A stretch of 64,000 nucleotides of DNA from Nocardioides sp. (GCF_029937575.1 NZ_JAPYPS010000008.1:1-64000), one strand, 5' to 3'; counted from the first letter of the stretch, positions 1 to 10,546 are shown. Notes: generated by a model not told the origin, from the sequence alone. Program-made: numbers and translations.

Positions 1-172
1 TGAGCGCGCCGTTCAGTCGACCGGGAGAGGCTCGCAGTCAAGGACACCGAAGGTGTCGCGCAGCGGGCGCCGCAGGCGATCCTTGACAGCGAGACCCGGT
101 CGGCTACGCGCGCGGGCGCCACACCGACCCCGAAGAACACCGAGGCCACCGAGGCCACCGAGTGCCGCGACC

Positions 173-1234
173 TCACCCCGCCGGCACCCGCGCCACCAGG
201 ACGTCCCGTTCGATGCTCGCATCGACCCGGTGGCCGAAGCCCCGCCAGGGACCGGAGTCGAGCGGCACCAGGCCATGAGCAACGAGCAGGCCGACTGCTT
301 CGTCGCGGGGTGCGACGTGGGTGTTCCACGAGAGACCGAGCGCCGCGCCGGGCCGCAGGAGCGAGACCCAGCCGGGGAGCGCCCCCTCCAGCAGCGAGAG
401 GGGGCTGCGGTCCAGGCGGCCCCCTGCCCGCGCACCGTGCTGCACGCCGTACGGCGCATCGGCGACGAGGGCGTCGAAGGTGCCGGGCCGGAAGAACTCG
501 GCGGCCCGGGTCGTGTCGGCGTGCACGAAGCCGAGACGGTGCACGTCCTTGGCCTTCCAGGCGTCCTTGTCGCGGGCGACGGCGACCTCGAGTCGACGTC
601 CGAGCCGCTCACCCTCGCGTCTGATCGGGATGACCTCGGCGGTGTGCTTGAGGCGCTTGCGGCGCAGCCACGTCTTGAGGAACGCCTCGTGGGCGTCGAA
701 GTCCTTGCCGTCCACGTCGATGCCATCGGCGTCGCAGCCGTAGACGAGTGCCTGGTGCAGGCTCGAGCCGCGACCGCACAACGGGTCGAGCACCCGGATC
801 GGCCGGTCTCGCGAGGCGCCGACCACGAGGTCGGGACCGACCGCGGAGGCCCAGAGCGTGACGTTGAGGAGGAGCCGGGTGAAGAGCTCGTTGGTCTTGC
901 CGACGTACTTCTGGATCGTCAGCAGGTCCTCGTCGAAGACCTGCAACGGAGCAAGGTCCACCGGTCTGAGGAGCTCCCCCTCGCGCTCGAACAGCGCGTA
1001 GATGCCCGAGAGCGTCGACAGGTGCGCGACGGCTCCCGCATCGAGGTCCCCGTCGCTGGAGAAGGTCAGGTACGGCACGCCGCCGAGGGTCTCGGTGGCG
1101 ACGTCGCGCAGCCGCCCGCGCAGCACGGTCGCGTCGAGCACCGCTACCTCTGCCTCGAGCAGCCGCGGGCCGGCGGCCGTGTAGACGCGGTTGGCGGAGG
1201 GACGGACCAGCAGGGCCCAGGAGCGCGTGGACAC
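173..1234 (-). CDS. TRM11-like SAM-dependent RNA/DNA methyltransferase
   Basis: 353 aa ORF; motifs LDPLCGRGSSLHQALVYG (SAM binding) and DALVADAPYGVQHG (D/N-PPY-like motif). Confidence 0.75.
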   Translation of the reverse strand: MSTRSWALLVRPSANRVYTAAGPRLLEAEVAVLDATVLRGRLRDVATETLGGVPYLTFSSDGDLDAGAVAHLSTLSGIYALFEREGELLRPVDLAPLQVFDEDLLTIQKYVGKTNELFTRLLLNVTLWASAVGPDLVVGASRDRPIRVLDPLCGRGSSLHQALVYGCDADGIDVDGKDFDAHEAFLKTWLRRKRLKHTAEVIPIRREGERLGRRLEVAVARDKDAWKAKDVHRLGFVHADTTRAAEFFRPGTFDALVADAPYGVQHGARAGGRLDRSPLSLLEGALPGWVSLLRPGAALGLSWNTHVAPRDEAVGLLVAHGLVPLDSGPWRGFGHRVDASIERDVLVARVPAG

Positions 1235-1274
1235 CCGCTCACCCTAGAGATGGGCCGTTTGACAGGATCAGGGG

Positions 1275-2564
1275 GTGACCAGCCAGCAGAACGCCCCGCT
1301 CAGCTCCCTCTCCCCCGACGACCTCGCCGCGTTCCGCGCGGTCAAGCAGGAGGAGTACGCCGCGCTCCAGGCGCGCGGACTGAAGCTGGACCTGACGCGT
1401 GGCAAGCCCTCCAGCGCCCAGCTCGACCTGTCCGACGCCTTGCTGTCGCTGCCGTCGACGACGAAGGACCGCGCCGGCGCGGACGTGCGCAACTACGGCG
1501 GCCTCGAGGGGCTTGCCGAGCTGCGCGAGATCTTCGCCGAGCTCCTCTGGGTCGAGGTCGACCAGGTCGTGTGCGGCGGCAACTCGAGCCTCACGATGAT
1601 GCACCAGGTGCTCGTCGACCTGCTCCTGCACGGGGGACCGGGCTCCGAGCGTGCGTGGAAGGACGAGCCGAGCCTCAAGTTCGTCTGTCCCGTGCCGGGC
1701 TACGACCGGCACTTCTCGATGCTGGCCGACTTCGGCATCGAGATGGTCACCGTGGACATGAACGCGGACGGCCCCGACGTCGACGCCGTCGCCGCGCTGG
1801 TGAAGGACGACCCCTCGGTCAAGGGCATCTGGATCGTCCCCACCTACGCCAACCCGTCCGGGGCGGTCTGCTCCCAGGAGGTCGCCGCAGCGCTGCTCTC
1901 CATGCCGACCGCGGCGCCGGACTTCCGGGTGTTCTGGGACAACGCCTATGCCTTCCACCACCTCACCGAGGACGAGGCCAAGAGCGCCGACGCCCTCAGC
2001 ATCGCCGCCGCCTCCGGTCACCCCGACCGGCCGATCATGTTCGCCTCCACGTCGAAGATCACCTTCGCCGGAGCCGGCGTCTCGGTGCTGGCAGCCTCCG
2101 CGGCCAACAAGGCGTGGTACCTCAAGCACCTCGCCATGGCGTCCATCGGGCCCGACAAGATCAACCACCTGCGCCACGTCGAGTTCTTCGGCTCCCCCGA
2201 CGGCGTGCGTGCTCACATGCGCAAGCACCGCGAGATCATCGCCCCGAAGTTCGATGCGGTCGACGCGGCCCTCACCTCGGCGCTCGGAGGGCTGGACGTC
2301 GCGGAGTGGACCAAGCCGACAGGAGGCTACTTCGTGAACCTCGACGTCCTCGACGGCACCGCGTCGCGCGTGGTCGCCCTTGCCAAGGAGGCCGGCATCG
2401 CGCTGACGCCGGCCGGGGCGTCGTACCCGCTGGGCCAGGACCCCCGCGACCGCAACATCCGCCTTGCCCCGACGTTCCCGGTGCTCGCCGAGGTCGAGAC
2501 GGCGATGGCGGGCGTCGCGACCTGTGTCGCGCTGGCCGCCTCTGAGTCGTTGTCGGGCAGCTGA
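1275..2564 (+). CDS. class I/II PLP-dependent aminotransferase
   Basis: 429 aa, GTG start; ...IVPTYANPSGAVCSQEV..., FWDNAYAFHHL, FASTSKITFAGAGVS (PLP-Lys motif). Confidence 0.85.
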   Translation: MTSQQNAPLSSLSPDDLAAFRAVKQEEYAALQARGLKLDLTRGKPSSAQLDLSDALLSLPSTTKDRAGADVRNYGGLEGLAELREIFAELLWVEVDQVVCGGNSSLTMMHQVLVDLLLHGGPGSERAWKDEPSLKFVCPVPGYDRHFSMLADFGIEMVTVDMNADGPDVDAVAALVKDDPSVKGIWIVPTYANPSGAVCSQEVAAALLSMPTAAPDFRVFWDNAYAFHHLTEDEAKSADALSIAAASGHPDRPIMFASTSKITFAGAGVSVLAASAANKAWYLKHLAMASIGPDKINHLRHVEFFGSPDGVRAHMRKHREIIAPKFDAVDAALTSALGGLDVAEWTKPTGGYFVNLDVLDGTASRVVALAKEAGIALTPAGASYPLGQDPRDRNIRLAPTFPVLAEVETAMAGVATCVALAASESLSGS

Positions 2565-2589
2565 CTGGCGGACTTACCAGCCACGAACC

Positions 2590-2629
2590 ACGACGGCCCG
2601 CCACCCCACGAGGGGCAGCGGGCCGTCGT
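2590..2629. terminator. bidirectional hairpin between convergent aminotransferase and rplA genes
   Basis: perfect 12-bp arms ACGACGGCCCGC / GCGGGCCGTCGT with an inner CCCC-ACGA-GGGG. Confidence 0.7.
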
Positions 2630-2645
2630 ACGACGTGCGAGGGGC

Positions 2646-3368
2646 TCAGCCTTCGGCCGAGTCCTCCTCGCCGGTGACGTTGCGGGTGCGGTTGGGGTCG
2701 ACCTGGACACCGGGGCCCATGGTGGTCGAGACCGTCACCTTGCGCAGGTAGCGACCCTTGGAGCTGGCGGGCTTGAGCCGCAGCACCTCCTCGAGGGCGG
2801 CGGCGTAGTTCTCGGCGAGCGCGGCCTCGGTGAAGGACGCCTTGCCGATGATGAAGTGCAGGTTGGAGTGGCGGTCGACGCGGAACTCGATCTTGCCGCC
2901 CTTGATGTCCGTCACGGCCTTGGCCGGGTCGGGCGTCACGGTGCCGGTCTTCGGGTTCGGCATCAGACCACGCGGCCCGAGGACGCGGCCGAGACGACCG
3001 ACCTTGCCCATCATGTCGGGGGTCGCGACGACGGCGTCGAACTCGAGCCAGCCGCCGTTGACCTTGTCGACCAGCTCGTCGCCACCGACGATGTCGGCGC
3101 CGGCCTCGCGGGCGGCCTCGGCCTTGTCACCGTTGGCGAAGACGAGGACGCGAGCGGTCTTGCCCGTCCCGTTGGGGAGGTTGACCGTGCCGCGGACCAT
3201 CTGGTCGGCCTTGCGGGGGTCGACACCGAGACGCATCACGACGTCGACGGTCTCGTCGAACTTCTTCTTCGAGGTGGACTTGGCGATCTTGATCGCGGCC
3301 AGCGGAGCGTGGAGCTCGTCCTGGTCGAAGGTCGCGGTCGCCGCGCGGTAGGTCTTGCTGCGCTGCAT
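2646..3368 (-). CDS. rplA: 50S ribosomal protein L1
   Basis: 240 aa; characteristic [56 protein letters not shown]. Confidence 0.98.
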   Translation of the reverse strand: MQRSKTYRAATATFDQDELHAPLAAIKIAKSTSKKKFDETVDVVMRLGVDPRKADQMVRGTVNLPNGTGKTARVLVFANGDKAEAAREAGADIVGGDELVDKVNGGWLEFDAVVATPDMMGKVGRLGRVLGPRGLMPNPKTGTVTPDPAKAVTDIKGGKIEFRVDRHSNLHFIIGKASFTEAALAENYAAALEEVLRLKPASSKGRYLRKVTVSTTMGPGVQVDPNRTRNVTGEEDSAEG

Positions 3369-3461
3369 GAGTTTCTTCTTTCTGTTGAACCGAAGACGTG
3401 GTCGTTGTGAGCCAGCGCGGCTCTGCCACAGGTGCTAGGAGGTGGAGCGGGGCCCGAGGGC

Positions 3462-3890
3462 TCAGTCGGTGGTGACGCCCATCGAGCGCGCGGTGCCCTC
3501 GACGATCTTCATCGCGGCGTCGATGTCGTTGGCGTTGAGGTCGGGCAGCTTGGTCGTGGCGATCTCGCGCACCTGGTCCTTGGTCAGCTTGCCGACCTTC
3601 TCCTTGTGCGGGACGCCGGAACCCTTCTGGAGACCGGCGGCCTTCTTGATCAGCTCAGCCGCCGGGGGCGTCTTGGTGATGAAGGTGAAGGAGCGGTCCT
3701 CGAAGATGGTGATCTCGACGGGGATCACGTTGCCGCGCAGGGACTCGGTCTGGGCGTTGTAGGCCTTGCAGAAGTCCATGATGTTGACGCCGTGCGGACC
3801 GAGGGCGGTACCGACGGGCGGGGCAGGCGTCGCGGCACCGGCCTGCAGCTGCACCTTGACCAGTGCAGAGATCTTCTTCTTGGGAGGCAT
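3462..3890 (-). CDS. rplK: 50S ribosomal protein L11
   Basis: 142 aa; [34 protein letters not shown]-type sequence; upstream of rplA. Confidence 0.98.
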   Translation of the reverse strand: MPPKKKISALVKVQLQAGAATPAPPVGTALGPHGVNIMDFCKAYNAQTESLRGNVIPVEITIFEDRSFTFITKTPPAAELIKKAAGLQKGSGVPHKEKVGKLTKDQVREIATTKLPDLNANDIDAAMKIVEGTARSMGVTTD

Positions 3891-4000
3891 GGCTATCTCT
3901 CTTTCTCAGGTGTGGTCATGACGAGGGCGTCTGTCGCCCCCTGCCACTGGGTGTTACCTGGGCTAAGTCTGGACTGTGGTTGCGAATCCACGAAATCTCA

Positions 4001-4111
4001 CTGGGTTTCGAGACGCGTCACGTCCTCGCTTGCTACGCGGCGCGAGCACGTCGACGCTCCTCAACCCAGCGCGTTCGCTGAGCCGGTCGGAGCAAGCTCC
4101 GCCCGACTCAG
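4001..4111. repeat. structured intergenic hairpin repeats between nusG and rplK
   Basis: CTGGGTT (4001-4007) pairs with AACCCAG (4063-4069) around inner ACGTCCTCGC/GCGAGCACGT; second hairpin CTGAG...GGAGC-AA-GCTCC...CTCAG at 4078-4111. Confidence 0.5.
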
Positions 4112-5100
4112 ACGCGCTGAATCTGGTTGAAGCTCAGCTCGACGGGGGTCTCCCGGCCGAAGATCTCGACGAGCGCCTTGACGCGCTGCGACTCGGCGTT
4201 GATCTCGGTGATCGTCGCGTGCAGCGTGGCGAACGGGCCGTCGACGACCATGACGGAGTCGGAGATGTCGAAGTCGGCGACCTCGATCTGCTTCTTCGCC
4301 GTCGTGGAGCCGCCCGACGGGGACGGGGTACCGGCAGCCGCAGCAGCGACCTCGGCAGCAGCCTGCACCTCGGGGGCGAGCATGTTCTCGACCTCGTCCA
4401 TGGTGAGCGGGACCGGCTCGTGGCTGTTGCCGACGAAGCCGGTCACCGAGGGTGTGTGGCGCACCGTCGACCAGGACTCGTCGGTGAGGTCCATCCGGAC
4501 CAGCACGTAGCCGGGCAGCGAGGGCTTCTTGCGGGTACGGCGCTGGCCGTTCTTGATCTCGACGATGTCTTCGATGGGGACCACGATCTCGTGGATGTAG
4601 TCCTCCATGTTGAGCGACACGATGCGGTTCTCGAGGTTGGACTTCACCCTGTTCTCCATGCCGGAGTAGGTGTGCACCACGAACCAGTCGCCGGGCTTGG
4701 CCCACAGCTCGCGCCGGAAGGCCTCCAGCGGGTCTTCGTCGACGACCTCGGCGTCGTCCGCGAGGTCGACACCCTCCTCGGCCACCTCGGCGTCGACTGT
4801 GGTCTCCGCGACCTCGGCAGCTGCCTCGTCGGCCAGCTCGGCCTCGGTCTCGACGACGTCCTCGACCGGCTCGGCGACGGGGTCGGCGTCCTCGAGCTCG
4901 TCGTCGTCGCTGTCCGCGGCGACCGGGTCGGTGCCCTCGGCAGCGCCGTCGGTGGCCTCGGCGACGTCGTCGGTCACCTCGGGCGCCTCGACGACGTCGT
5001 CCGACTCGACGATCTCGTCGGTCGCAACGGACTCGTCGAGCTCGGGGGACTCGGTCAGCTCGGCCGACTCGGGGTACTGCTCAGACACGTGGTGCTCCAT
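4108..5100 (-). CDS. nusG: transcription termination/antitermination protein NusG with acidic N-terminal extension
   Basis: 330 aa; NGN domain [21 protein letters not shown]..., KOW domain [18 protein letters not shown]-terminal ~110 aa acidic. Confidence 0.96.
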   Translation of the reverse strand: MEHHVSEQYPESAELTESPELDESVATDEIVESDDVVEAPEVTDDVAEATDGAAEGTDPVAADSDDDELEDADPVAEPVEDVVETEAELADEAAAEVAETTVDAEVAEEGVDLADDAEVVDEDPLEAFRRELWAKPGDWFVVHTYSGMENRVKSNLENRIVSLNMEDYIHEIVVPIEDIVEIKNGQRRTRKKPSLPGYVLVRMDLTDESWSTVRHTPSVTGFVGNSHEPVPLTMDEVENMLAPEVQAAAEVAAAAAGTPSPSGGSTTAKKQIEVADFDISDSVMVVDGPFATLHATITEINAESQRVKALVEIFGRETPVELSFNQIQRV

Positions 5101-5171
5101 CGATAGCTGGTCGCTGCTGCAGGGGTGCGGCTCTCGCCGGACCGGCCTTCAGGGCCGGGGCGCGCGTGAGG

Positions 5172-5432
5172 TCAGAGGTCCCCGCCGTCGACGAACACGG
5201 CGAAGACGAGCTTGCCGAAGCCCAGGTCGAGCGCGGAGACGATCGACATCATCACGATCACGAAGAACATGACGACGAAGAAGTAGGTGACCAGCTGCTC
5301 CTGGGTGGGGTAGACCACCTTGCGCAGCTCGGCGATCACCTGACGGTAGAAGGTCGGGATGCTCGTGCGCTTGTGCGCGTCACCGGACTCCCGGTCACCG
5401 CGTACGGCGCTGCTGTCCGACACGCCATTCAC
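5172..5432 (-). CDS. secE: preprotein translocase subunit SecE
   Basis: 86 aa; FYRQVIAELRKVVYPTQEQLVTYFFVVMFFVIVMMSIVSALDLGFGKLVFAVF; next to nusG. Confidence 0.95.
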   Translation of the reverse strand: MNGVSDSSAVRGDRESGDAHKRTSIPTFYRQVIAELRKVVYPTQEQLVTYFFVVMFFVIVMMSIVSALDLGFGKLVFAVFVDGGDL

Positions 5433-5506
5433 CTCTCGTCGTCGTTGATCGTGCTTGGTCGTGCGGGGTGTTTGCTGGGTGGTGCTGGAACTGCGTGGAG
5501 ATCGTG

Positions 5507-5579
5507 CAGGGCACGAGGGACTTGAACCCCCAACCTTCGGTTTTGGAGACCGATGCTCTGCCAGTTGAGCTAGTGCCCT
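5507..5579 (-). tRNA. trpT: tRNA-Trp (CCA)
   Basis: AGGGCACTAGCTCAACTGGCAGAGCATCGGTCTCCAAAACCGAAGGTTGGGGGTTCAAGTCCCTCGTGCCCT folds as a cloverleaf; upstream of secE. Confidence 0.95.
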
Positions 5580-5773
5580 TCGTCGATCTCACCCGTGCCG
5601 CGCCCCGCCCGTTCGAGACCCGCTGAGGTCCGTCTGAGGGCACGACAAAGCATGGGGAAGATCCACCAGACGTGGAGTCTACGTCCAACGCGTTGCGCAG
5701 GTCCAAAAGGGCCCTGGTCGACCCGGTCGCACCGGCGCCCGATCCCGCCGGCCGCAGCCCTACAGTGGTGCCG

Positions 5774-6790
5774 ATGAGGGACCTGCACACACTCGCGAAG
5801 GCGCACCTGCACCTGCACTTCACCGGGTCCATGCGCCACGAGACCCTGCTGGAGCTCGCCGAGCGCGACGGGATCGCGCTGCCCGACTCCCTGGTCAGCC
5901 AGTGGCCGCCGCAGCTGAGCGCGGCCGACGAGAAGGGCTGGTTCCGCTTCCAGCGCCTCTACGACGTCGCACGTTCCGTGCTGCGCACCGAGGCCGACGT
6001 ACGACGTCTGGTCCTCGAGGCAGCCGAGGACGACGTCCTCGACGGCGGTCGGTGGCTGGAGATCCAGGTCGACCCCAGCGGGTACGCCGCGAGGTTCGGC
6101 GGGATCACCGCCTTCACCGACCTCGTGCTCGACGCGGTCCGCGAGGCCGAGCAGGCCACCGGGCTCGGCATCGGCGTCGTCGTCGCCGCCAACCGCACCC
6201 GCCACCCCCTCGACGCGCGCACGCTCGCCCGGCTCGCGGCGCAGTACGCCGATCGCGGCGTGGTCGGCTTCGGGCTGTCGAACGACGAGCGCCGGGGCAG
6301 CACCGCCGACTTCTCCGGGGCCTTCTCGATCGCCGAGCGCGCCGGCCTGGCGCTGGTGCCGCACGGAGGCGAGCTCCGCGGTCCCGAGCACGTGCGGGTG
6401 TGCCTCGACGAGCTCGGCGCCGACCGGCTCGGGCACGGCGTGCGCTCTGCCGAGGACCCCGACCTGCTCGCCCGCGTCGTCGATGCCGGCGTCGCGCTCG
6501 AGGTGTGCCCGGTCTCCAACGTCGCCCTGGGCGTCTACAGCGACCTCACCTCCGTCCCCCTCCCCACGCTGCTCGAGGCCGGGGCCACCGTGGCCCTGGG
6601 CGCCGACGACCCGCTCCTCTTCGGCTCCCGGCTGGCCGGGCAGTACGCCACGATGCGCGCCGCCCACGACCTCTCCGACGAGACGCTCGCCGAGCTGGCC
6701 CGGATGTCCCTGCGCGCCTCGCGGGCGCCCGCGTCACGGCGTGACGCGGCGCTCGCTGAGATCGACGTGTGGCTGGCTGCGCCCCTGTGA
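5774..6790 (+). CDS. adenosine deaminase family protein
   Basis: LHTLAKAHLHLHFTGSMR, HGGE, RLGHGVR, CPVSNVALG motifs. Confidence 0.85.
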   Translation: MRDLHTLAKAHLHLHFTGSMRHETLLELAERDGIALPDSLVSQWPPQLSAADEKGWFRFQRLYDVARSVLRTEADVRRLVLEAAEDDVLDGGRWLEIQVDPSGYAARFGGITAFTDLVLDAVREAEQATGLGIGVVVAANRTRHPLDARTLARLAAQYADRGVVGFGLSNDERRGSTADFSGAFSIAERAGLALVPHGGELRGPEHVRVCLDELGADRLGHGVRSAEDPDLLARVVDAGVALEVCPVSNVALGVYSDLTSVPLPTLLEAGATVALGADDPLLFGSRLAGQYATMRAAHDLSDETLAELARMSLRASRAPASRRDAALAEIDVWLAAPL

Positions 6791-6888
6791 GCAAGGGACT
6801 CGCGGGGGCAGGTCGCGTCGACGGCGCCAGGAGACTGCTGAACAGGGCGGCGCGGACGCCGCGATCAACGCACGCATCCACGCCTTGC

Positions 6889-8538
6889 TCAGCCGATGAG
6901 GTCGAAGTAGACCCAACCTGTGGAGCTCTCGTCGACCAGCTTGGAGTCGTTGGGACCCTGGACGCGGACCCGCACCTGCCGGCCGATGAGGGACCGGTCG
7001 GTGGAGACGATCAGCTGGCGCCGCCCCCGGGGCCCGAGCGGGAACTCCTTGATGAAGCCCGCCCTGCGCCACCGGTCGCCGTCCTTGAGCGAGAGGCTCA
7101 CCGACATCTCCGCGTCGCCCAGGCGCGGCAGGGTGGAGAGCACCATCCGGATGCCCGTCCTGACGCGGACCACGTGGACGCCCTTTCTCGTCCGTACCAC
7201 CTTGCGCGGCTTCATCACCACCTCGGCCGCCACGGTCACGCCGCCGGCCACCACCGACGCCGGATAGGTCGTGGCGTCGCCGGCATAGACGACCGTCAGC
7301 AGTGCGTGCTCCTGCGCCGAGACCGTCCACGTGACGCCCCGGGGCGGGACGACCCCGGTCCGCAGCACCTCGTCGGCCCGCCCCTTGCTGCTGCTCACGA
7401 GCGAGACCGTGCGGCCTGCCGGGGTGTCCAGATCGATCCCCACCTTGACCTTGTCGCCGTGGCTCACCTCCTGGTAGCGCTTGCCGAGCACCCGCGCCTC
7501 GAGCACCGGGACGTGGCGCGGCCTCCGGAAGATCACGCTGTAGCCGATGTCGTGGGGCGCGATGCCCATCAGCGCGAGTCGCTCGCCGTCGAACGCCATC
7601 GCCTCGACGTCGAAGTCCAGGCCCGGGATCGTCTGCAGCTGACTCGCGCCGGGCGCCAGCAACAGGGGGCCCGATGACCCACTGCGCACCGCCACCCATT
7701 CCTCCGGGCTGACCCCGATGTCGCCGACACCGTCGTACCGCGGGGTCGGGACGATGCGGTGGGTGACCAGGTCCGTGCCGTCGAGCACCTGGATGCCTCG
7801 GTGCGTGCCGAGGAAGACCTCGCCCGTGCGGTGAACCGCCACGTCGTAGATCCTGTCGACTTCCGCGACGGCGCGCTCGACCGCCGTCGGGCCGCCCGGC
7901 CCCGCTGCCGTCGCGAGCGACAGCAGGCCGTGGTGACTGAAAGCGATGAGGGTGTCGGGCAGTCCGGCTCCGGCGGCCAGGCGGCCCGGAGCGAAGCTGA
8001 GGCCGCTGACCTCGGTCACCGAGCCGTCGGCAGGATCGATGCCGGCCACGGCCGGCATCTCGTTGGTCGCCCAGGGGTCGTCCGGGCAGTACCCGGCGTT
8101 GGTGAACCAGTAGACCCCCGACGACTCGGCGACCTCGGAGGGGCAGGAGTCCGGGCCGGTGTCGAAGCGCGTTGTCTCCAGGCTCACCGCGTCCACGGCG
8201 ACGATCTGGCGCTCTGCGGCCACGGCGACCAGGACCGTTGCTCCGTCACTGGTCATCGCCACCTGCTCACCCGGGACCGGGAGCCGAGCGATCAGCGTCG
8301 AGTCACGCGCGACGACCAGCAGCTCGTAGGTGCCGGCGCGGTGGGCACTCGCGAAGGTGCGGCCGGTGGACGGGTGGAACACCATCTCGCCGAGGCCGTC
8401 GGCCTGGATCCCACCTGGAGCGGCGAGGGCCTCGGCGCCCGGGGTCTGAGCCGGCGCTGCTGGCGCTGCCGGGGACGTCACCGCGAGGGGCGTGAGGGCG
8501 ATCAGGCAGGCAAGCGTGCCCGAGAGGAATGAGGTCAT
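6889..8538 (-). CDS. secreted beta-propeller-like (YncE-type) protein
   Basis: 549 aa; signal peptide MTSFLSGTLACLIALTPLAVTSPAAPAAP; repeated blade-like segments. Confidence 0.55.
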   Translation of the reverse strand: MTSFLSGTLACLIALTPLAVTSPAAPAAPAQTPGAEALAAPGGIQADGLGEMVFHPSTGRTFASAHRAGTYELLVVARDSTLIARLPVPGEQVAMTSDGATVLVAVAAERQIVAVDAVSLETTRFDTGPDSCPSEVAESSGVYWFTNAGYCPDDPWATNEMPAVAGIDPADGSVTEVSGLSFAPGRLAAGAGLPDTLIAFSHHGLLSLATAAGPGGPTAVERAVAEVDRIYDVAVHRTGEVFLGTHRGIQVLDGTDLVTHRIVPTPRYDGVGDIGVSPEEWVAVRSGSSGPLLLAPGASQLQTIPGLDFDVEAMAFDGERLALMGIAPHDIGYSVIFRRPRHVPVLEARVLGKRYQEVSHGDKVKVGIDLDTPAGRTVSLVSSSKGRADEVLRTGVVPPRGVTWTVSAQEHALLTVVYAGDATTYPASVVAGGVTVAAEVVMKPRKVVRTRKGVHVVRVRTGIRMVLSTLPRLGDAEMSVSLSLKDGDRWRRAGFIKEFPLGPRGRRQLIVSTDRSLIGRQVRVRVQGPNDSKLVDESSTGWVYFDLIG

Positions 8539-8591
8539 GACTACTTCCGGATACGCGGCCTCGCGGCACGACGATGATGAGCAGCCGAAGT

Positions 8592-9659
8592 CTAGAGATC
8601 GCAGCCCACCAGCACCGGCTCTTCGACCAACCTGATGCCGTACGCCGCCTCGACGCCGTCGCGGACGGTGCGAGCCAGGCTCAGCAGGTCCTCGGTGGTG
8701 GCGCCGCCGCGGTTGGTCACCGCCAGCGTGTGCTTGCTCGACAGCGAGACACGCGCCCCGGCGAGCGGGGCGACGTACCCCTTGGTGAAGCCGGCGCGCT
8801 CGATCAGCCAGGCGGCGCTCGTCTTCACGAGCCCCTGGCCGTCGTCCTGCGGCCACGACGGGGCGTCCTTCGGCACCAGGTCGGGGGAGATGATCGGGTT
8901 GGTGAAGAAGGAACCGGCGCTCCACGTGTCGTGGTCGGCGGCGTCGAGCACCATCCCCTTCCCGGCACGCAGCCGCAGGACCGCGGCGCGGACGTCGACG
9001 AGCGGGGCCCGCTCGCCCGCCGCGACACCGAGGGTGCGGGCGAGCTCGGCGTACCCGACGGTGGCCGAGAGCGCGCCCTGGCGCAGCTGGAAGGTCACGT
9101 CGAGCACGACGTGGCGGCCGGGATCGGCCTTGAAGCGCGAGTGACGGTAGGCGAAGCCGCAGTCGGCGGCGGCGATCGTGCGCACGGCACGCTCGTGACG
9201 GTCCCACACCCGCACGCGGGCGATCGTCTGGGCGACCTCCTGGCCGTAGGCGCCGACGTTCTGGATCGGGGTGGCCCCCGTCGAGCCCGGGATGCCCGAC
9301 AACGCCTCGACGCCGACCCAGCCCCGCCGTACGGCCGTGGCGACGACGTCGTCCCAGGTCTCGCCGGCGGCGACCGTCACCAGCGCTCCCCCGCAGCCAG
9401 GTTCGGCCTCGTCGTCGACGTCGGCGCTGATGCCCGTCGTGGCGACGGCGACGACGGTTCCGGCGAAGCCCTCGTCGGCCACGACGAGGTTGCTCCCCCC
9501 GCCGAGCACGAGCACCGGCTCGCCGACGTCATCGGCCGCGGAGACCGCTGCGATCAGCTCGGCCTCGGTGGTCGCGATGACCCAGGTGCGAGCGGGTCCG
9601 CCCAGGCGCAACGTCGTGTGGTCGGCCAGCCGCGGCACCGGTGTCGAGGACTCAGGCAC
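8592..9659 (-). CDS. murB: UDP-N-acetylmuramate dehydrogenase
   Basis: LADHTTLRLGGPARTWV, VLGGGSNLVVADEGF, SGIPGSTGATPIQNVGAYGQEV; start inferred (ORF open to 9740). Confidence 0.9.
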   Translation of the reverse strand: MPESSTPVPRLADHTTLRLGGPARTWVIATTEAELIAAVSAADDVGEPVLVLGGGSNLVVADEGFAGTVVAVATTGISADVDDEAEPGCGGALVTVAAGETWDDVVATAVRRGWVGVEALSGIPGSTGATPIQNVGAYGQEVAQTIARVRVWDRHERAVRTIAAADCGFAYRHSRFKADPGRHVVLDVTFQLRQGALSATVGYAELARTLGVAAGERAPLVDVRAAVLRLRAGKGMVLDAADHDTWSAGSFFTNPIISPDLVPKDAPSWPQDDGQGLVKTSAAWLIERAGFTKGYVAPLAGARVSLSSKHTLAVTNRGGATTEDLLSLARTVRDGVEAAYGIRLVEEPVLVGCDL

Positions 9660-10035
9660 GGAGCCTGGCCTGAGCGCCGCGGGGCCCGAAGACCTTGGCT
9701 CCGTCGCACAGCACCTCGACGGCGACGACGGTCTCGTCACCGTCGACGCGGGCGCTGCCCGTCATCGTGACCTCGGCGCCCTCGGCCGGCACCACCACCG
9801 GCTTGACGAACTTGCCGCCCAGCTCGCTCACATCGCCGGTGGCGACGCCGCACTCGCCGAGGTAGCGGGCGACCAGGGCGAGGGTGAACATGCCGTGGGC
9901 GATCACCCCGGGGAGGCCGACGCTGCGGGCGATCTCCTCGTCCTGGTGGATCGGGTTGTGGTCGCCGCTGGCGGCCGCGTAGGCGACCAGGTCGGCTCGC
10001 GTGACGGAGTAGGTGCGGGTCTCGAAGTCACTCAC
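9652..10035 (-). CDS. hadB: MaoC-like (R)-hydratase, HadB-like
   Basis: 127 aa hot-dog fold; YAAASGDHNPIHQDEEIARSVGLPGVIAHGMFTLAL. Confidence 0.8.
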   Translation of the reverse strand: MSDFETRTYSVTRADLVAYAAASGDHNPIHQDEEIARSVGLPGVIAHGMFTLALVARYLGECGVATGDVSELGGKFVKPVVVPAEGAEVTMTGSARVDGDETVVAVEVLCDGAKVFGPRGAQARLRA

Positions 10036-10436
10036 TGCTCGGCCTCCTCGACTCCGCGGTGGACCAGGGTGGCGGTGCCGGTGCAGACGAGCGCCCCGTC
10101 GGCGTCGGTGACCGCGCTCGTCGTGCCGACGATGTCGTTGCCGCCGATCTGACGCAGCGTGGCCACTGTCAGGGTCACGCTGAGCAGGTCGCCCACGACG
10201 ACCGGGCGTTCGTAGCTGAACTTCTGCTCCCCGTGGACGACCCGGGACAGGTCGATCTCCTCGGCGGCGAGGAACCCCATCATCGCCGCGAACGCGGGCA
10301 CGATCGGGAACGTGAGTGGAGCGGGGCCCCCGTCGTAGGACTGGCCGACGGAGGCGGCGAAGTCCGCGAGCGCGGCCTCGGTCACCTCGAACGGGGCTGG
10401 TGGCGGGAACGAACGACCGACGATGGAGGCATCCAC
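10032..10436 (-). CDS. hadA: MaoC-like N-terminal dehydratase, HadA-like
   Basis: 134 aa from GTG at 10436; VDASIVGRSFPPPAPFEVTEAALADFAASVGQ; 4-nt overlap with hadB-like gene. Confidence 0.8.
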   Translation of the reverse strand: MDASIVGRSFPPPAPFEVTEAALADFAASVGQSYDGGPAPLTFPIVPAFAAMMGFLAAEEIDLSRVVHGEQKFSYERPVVVGDLLSVTLTVATLRQIGGNDIVGTTSAVTDADGALVCTGTATLVHRGVEEAEQ

Positions 10437-10480
10437 GAGGTCGAACCTAGGACATCGCTCCTGCCTCGCGCGAACGCGGA

Positions 10481-10509
10481 CGAGCCCGTCCCCACCGGGG
10501 ACGGGCTCG
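10481..10509. terminator. intrinsic-type hairpin downstream of rpmG
   Basis: 13-bp perfect stem CGAGCCCGTCCCC-acc-GGGGACGGGCTCG. Confidence 0.7.
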
Positions 10510-10546
10510 CAGCGTTGGAGCAGAAGTCGGCGTGGCCGACGCGGGA

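Noticed and set aside
13-168. Possible short C-terminal coding segment ...SRPGLAVKDRLRRPLRDTFGVLDCEPLPVD (minus strand)
   Set aside because: Looks somewhat protein-like, but start and family are unclear and it is very short; not supportable without homology search.
53-2545. 830-aa ORF antisense/out of frame to the methyltransferase and aminotransferase genes
   Set aside because: Low-complexity Arg/Pro/Ala translation typical of a spurious GC-rich frame; overlaps two well supported genes.
4760-5100. Acidic N-terminal extension of NusG as a novel domain
   Set aside because: Long acidic N-terminal extensions are common in actinobacterial NusG; low complexity, nothing unusual seen.
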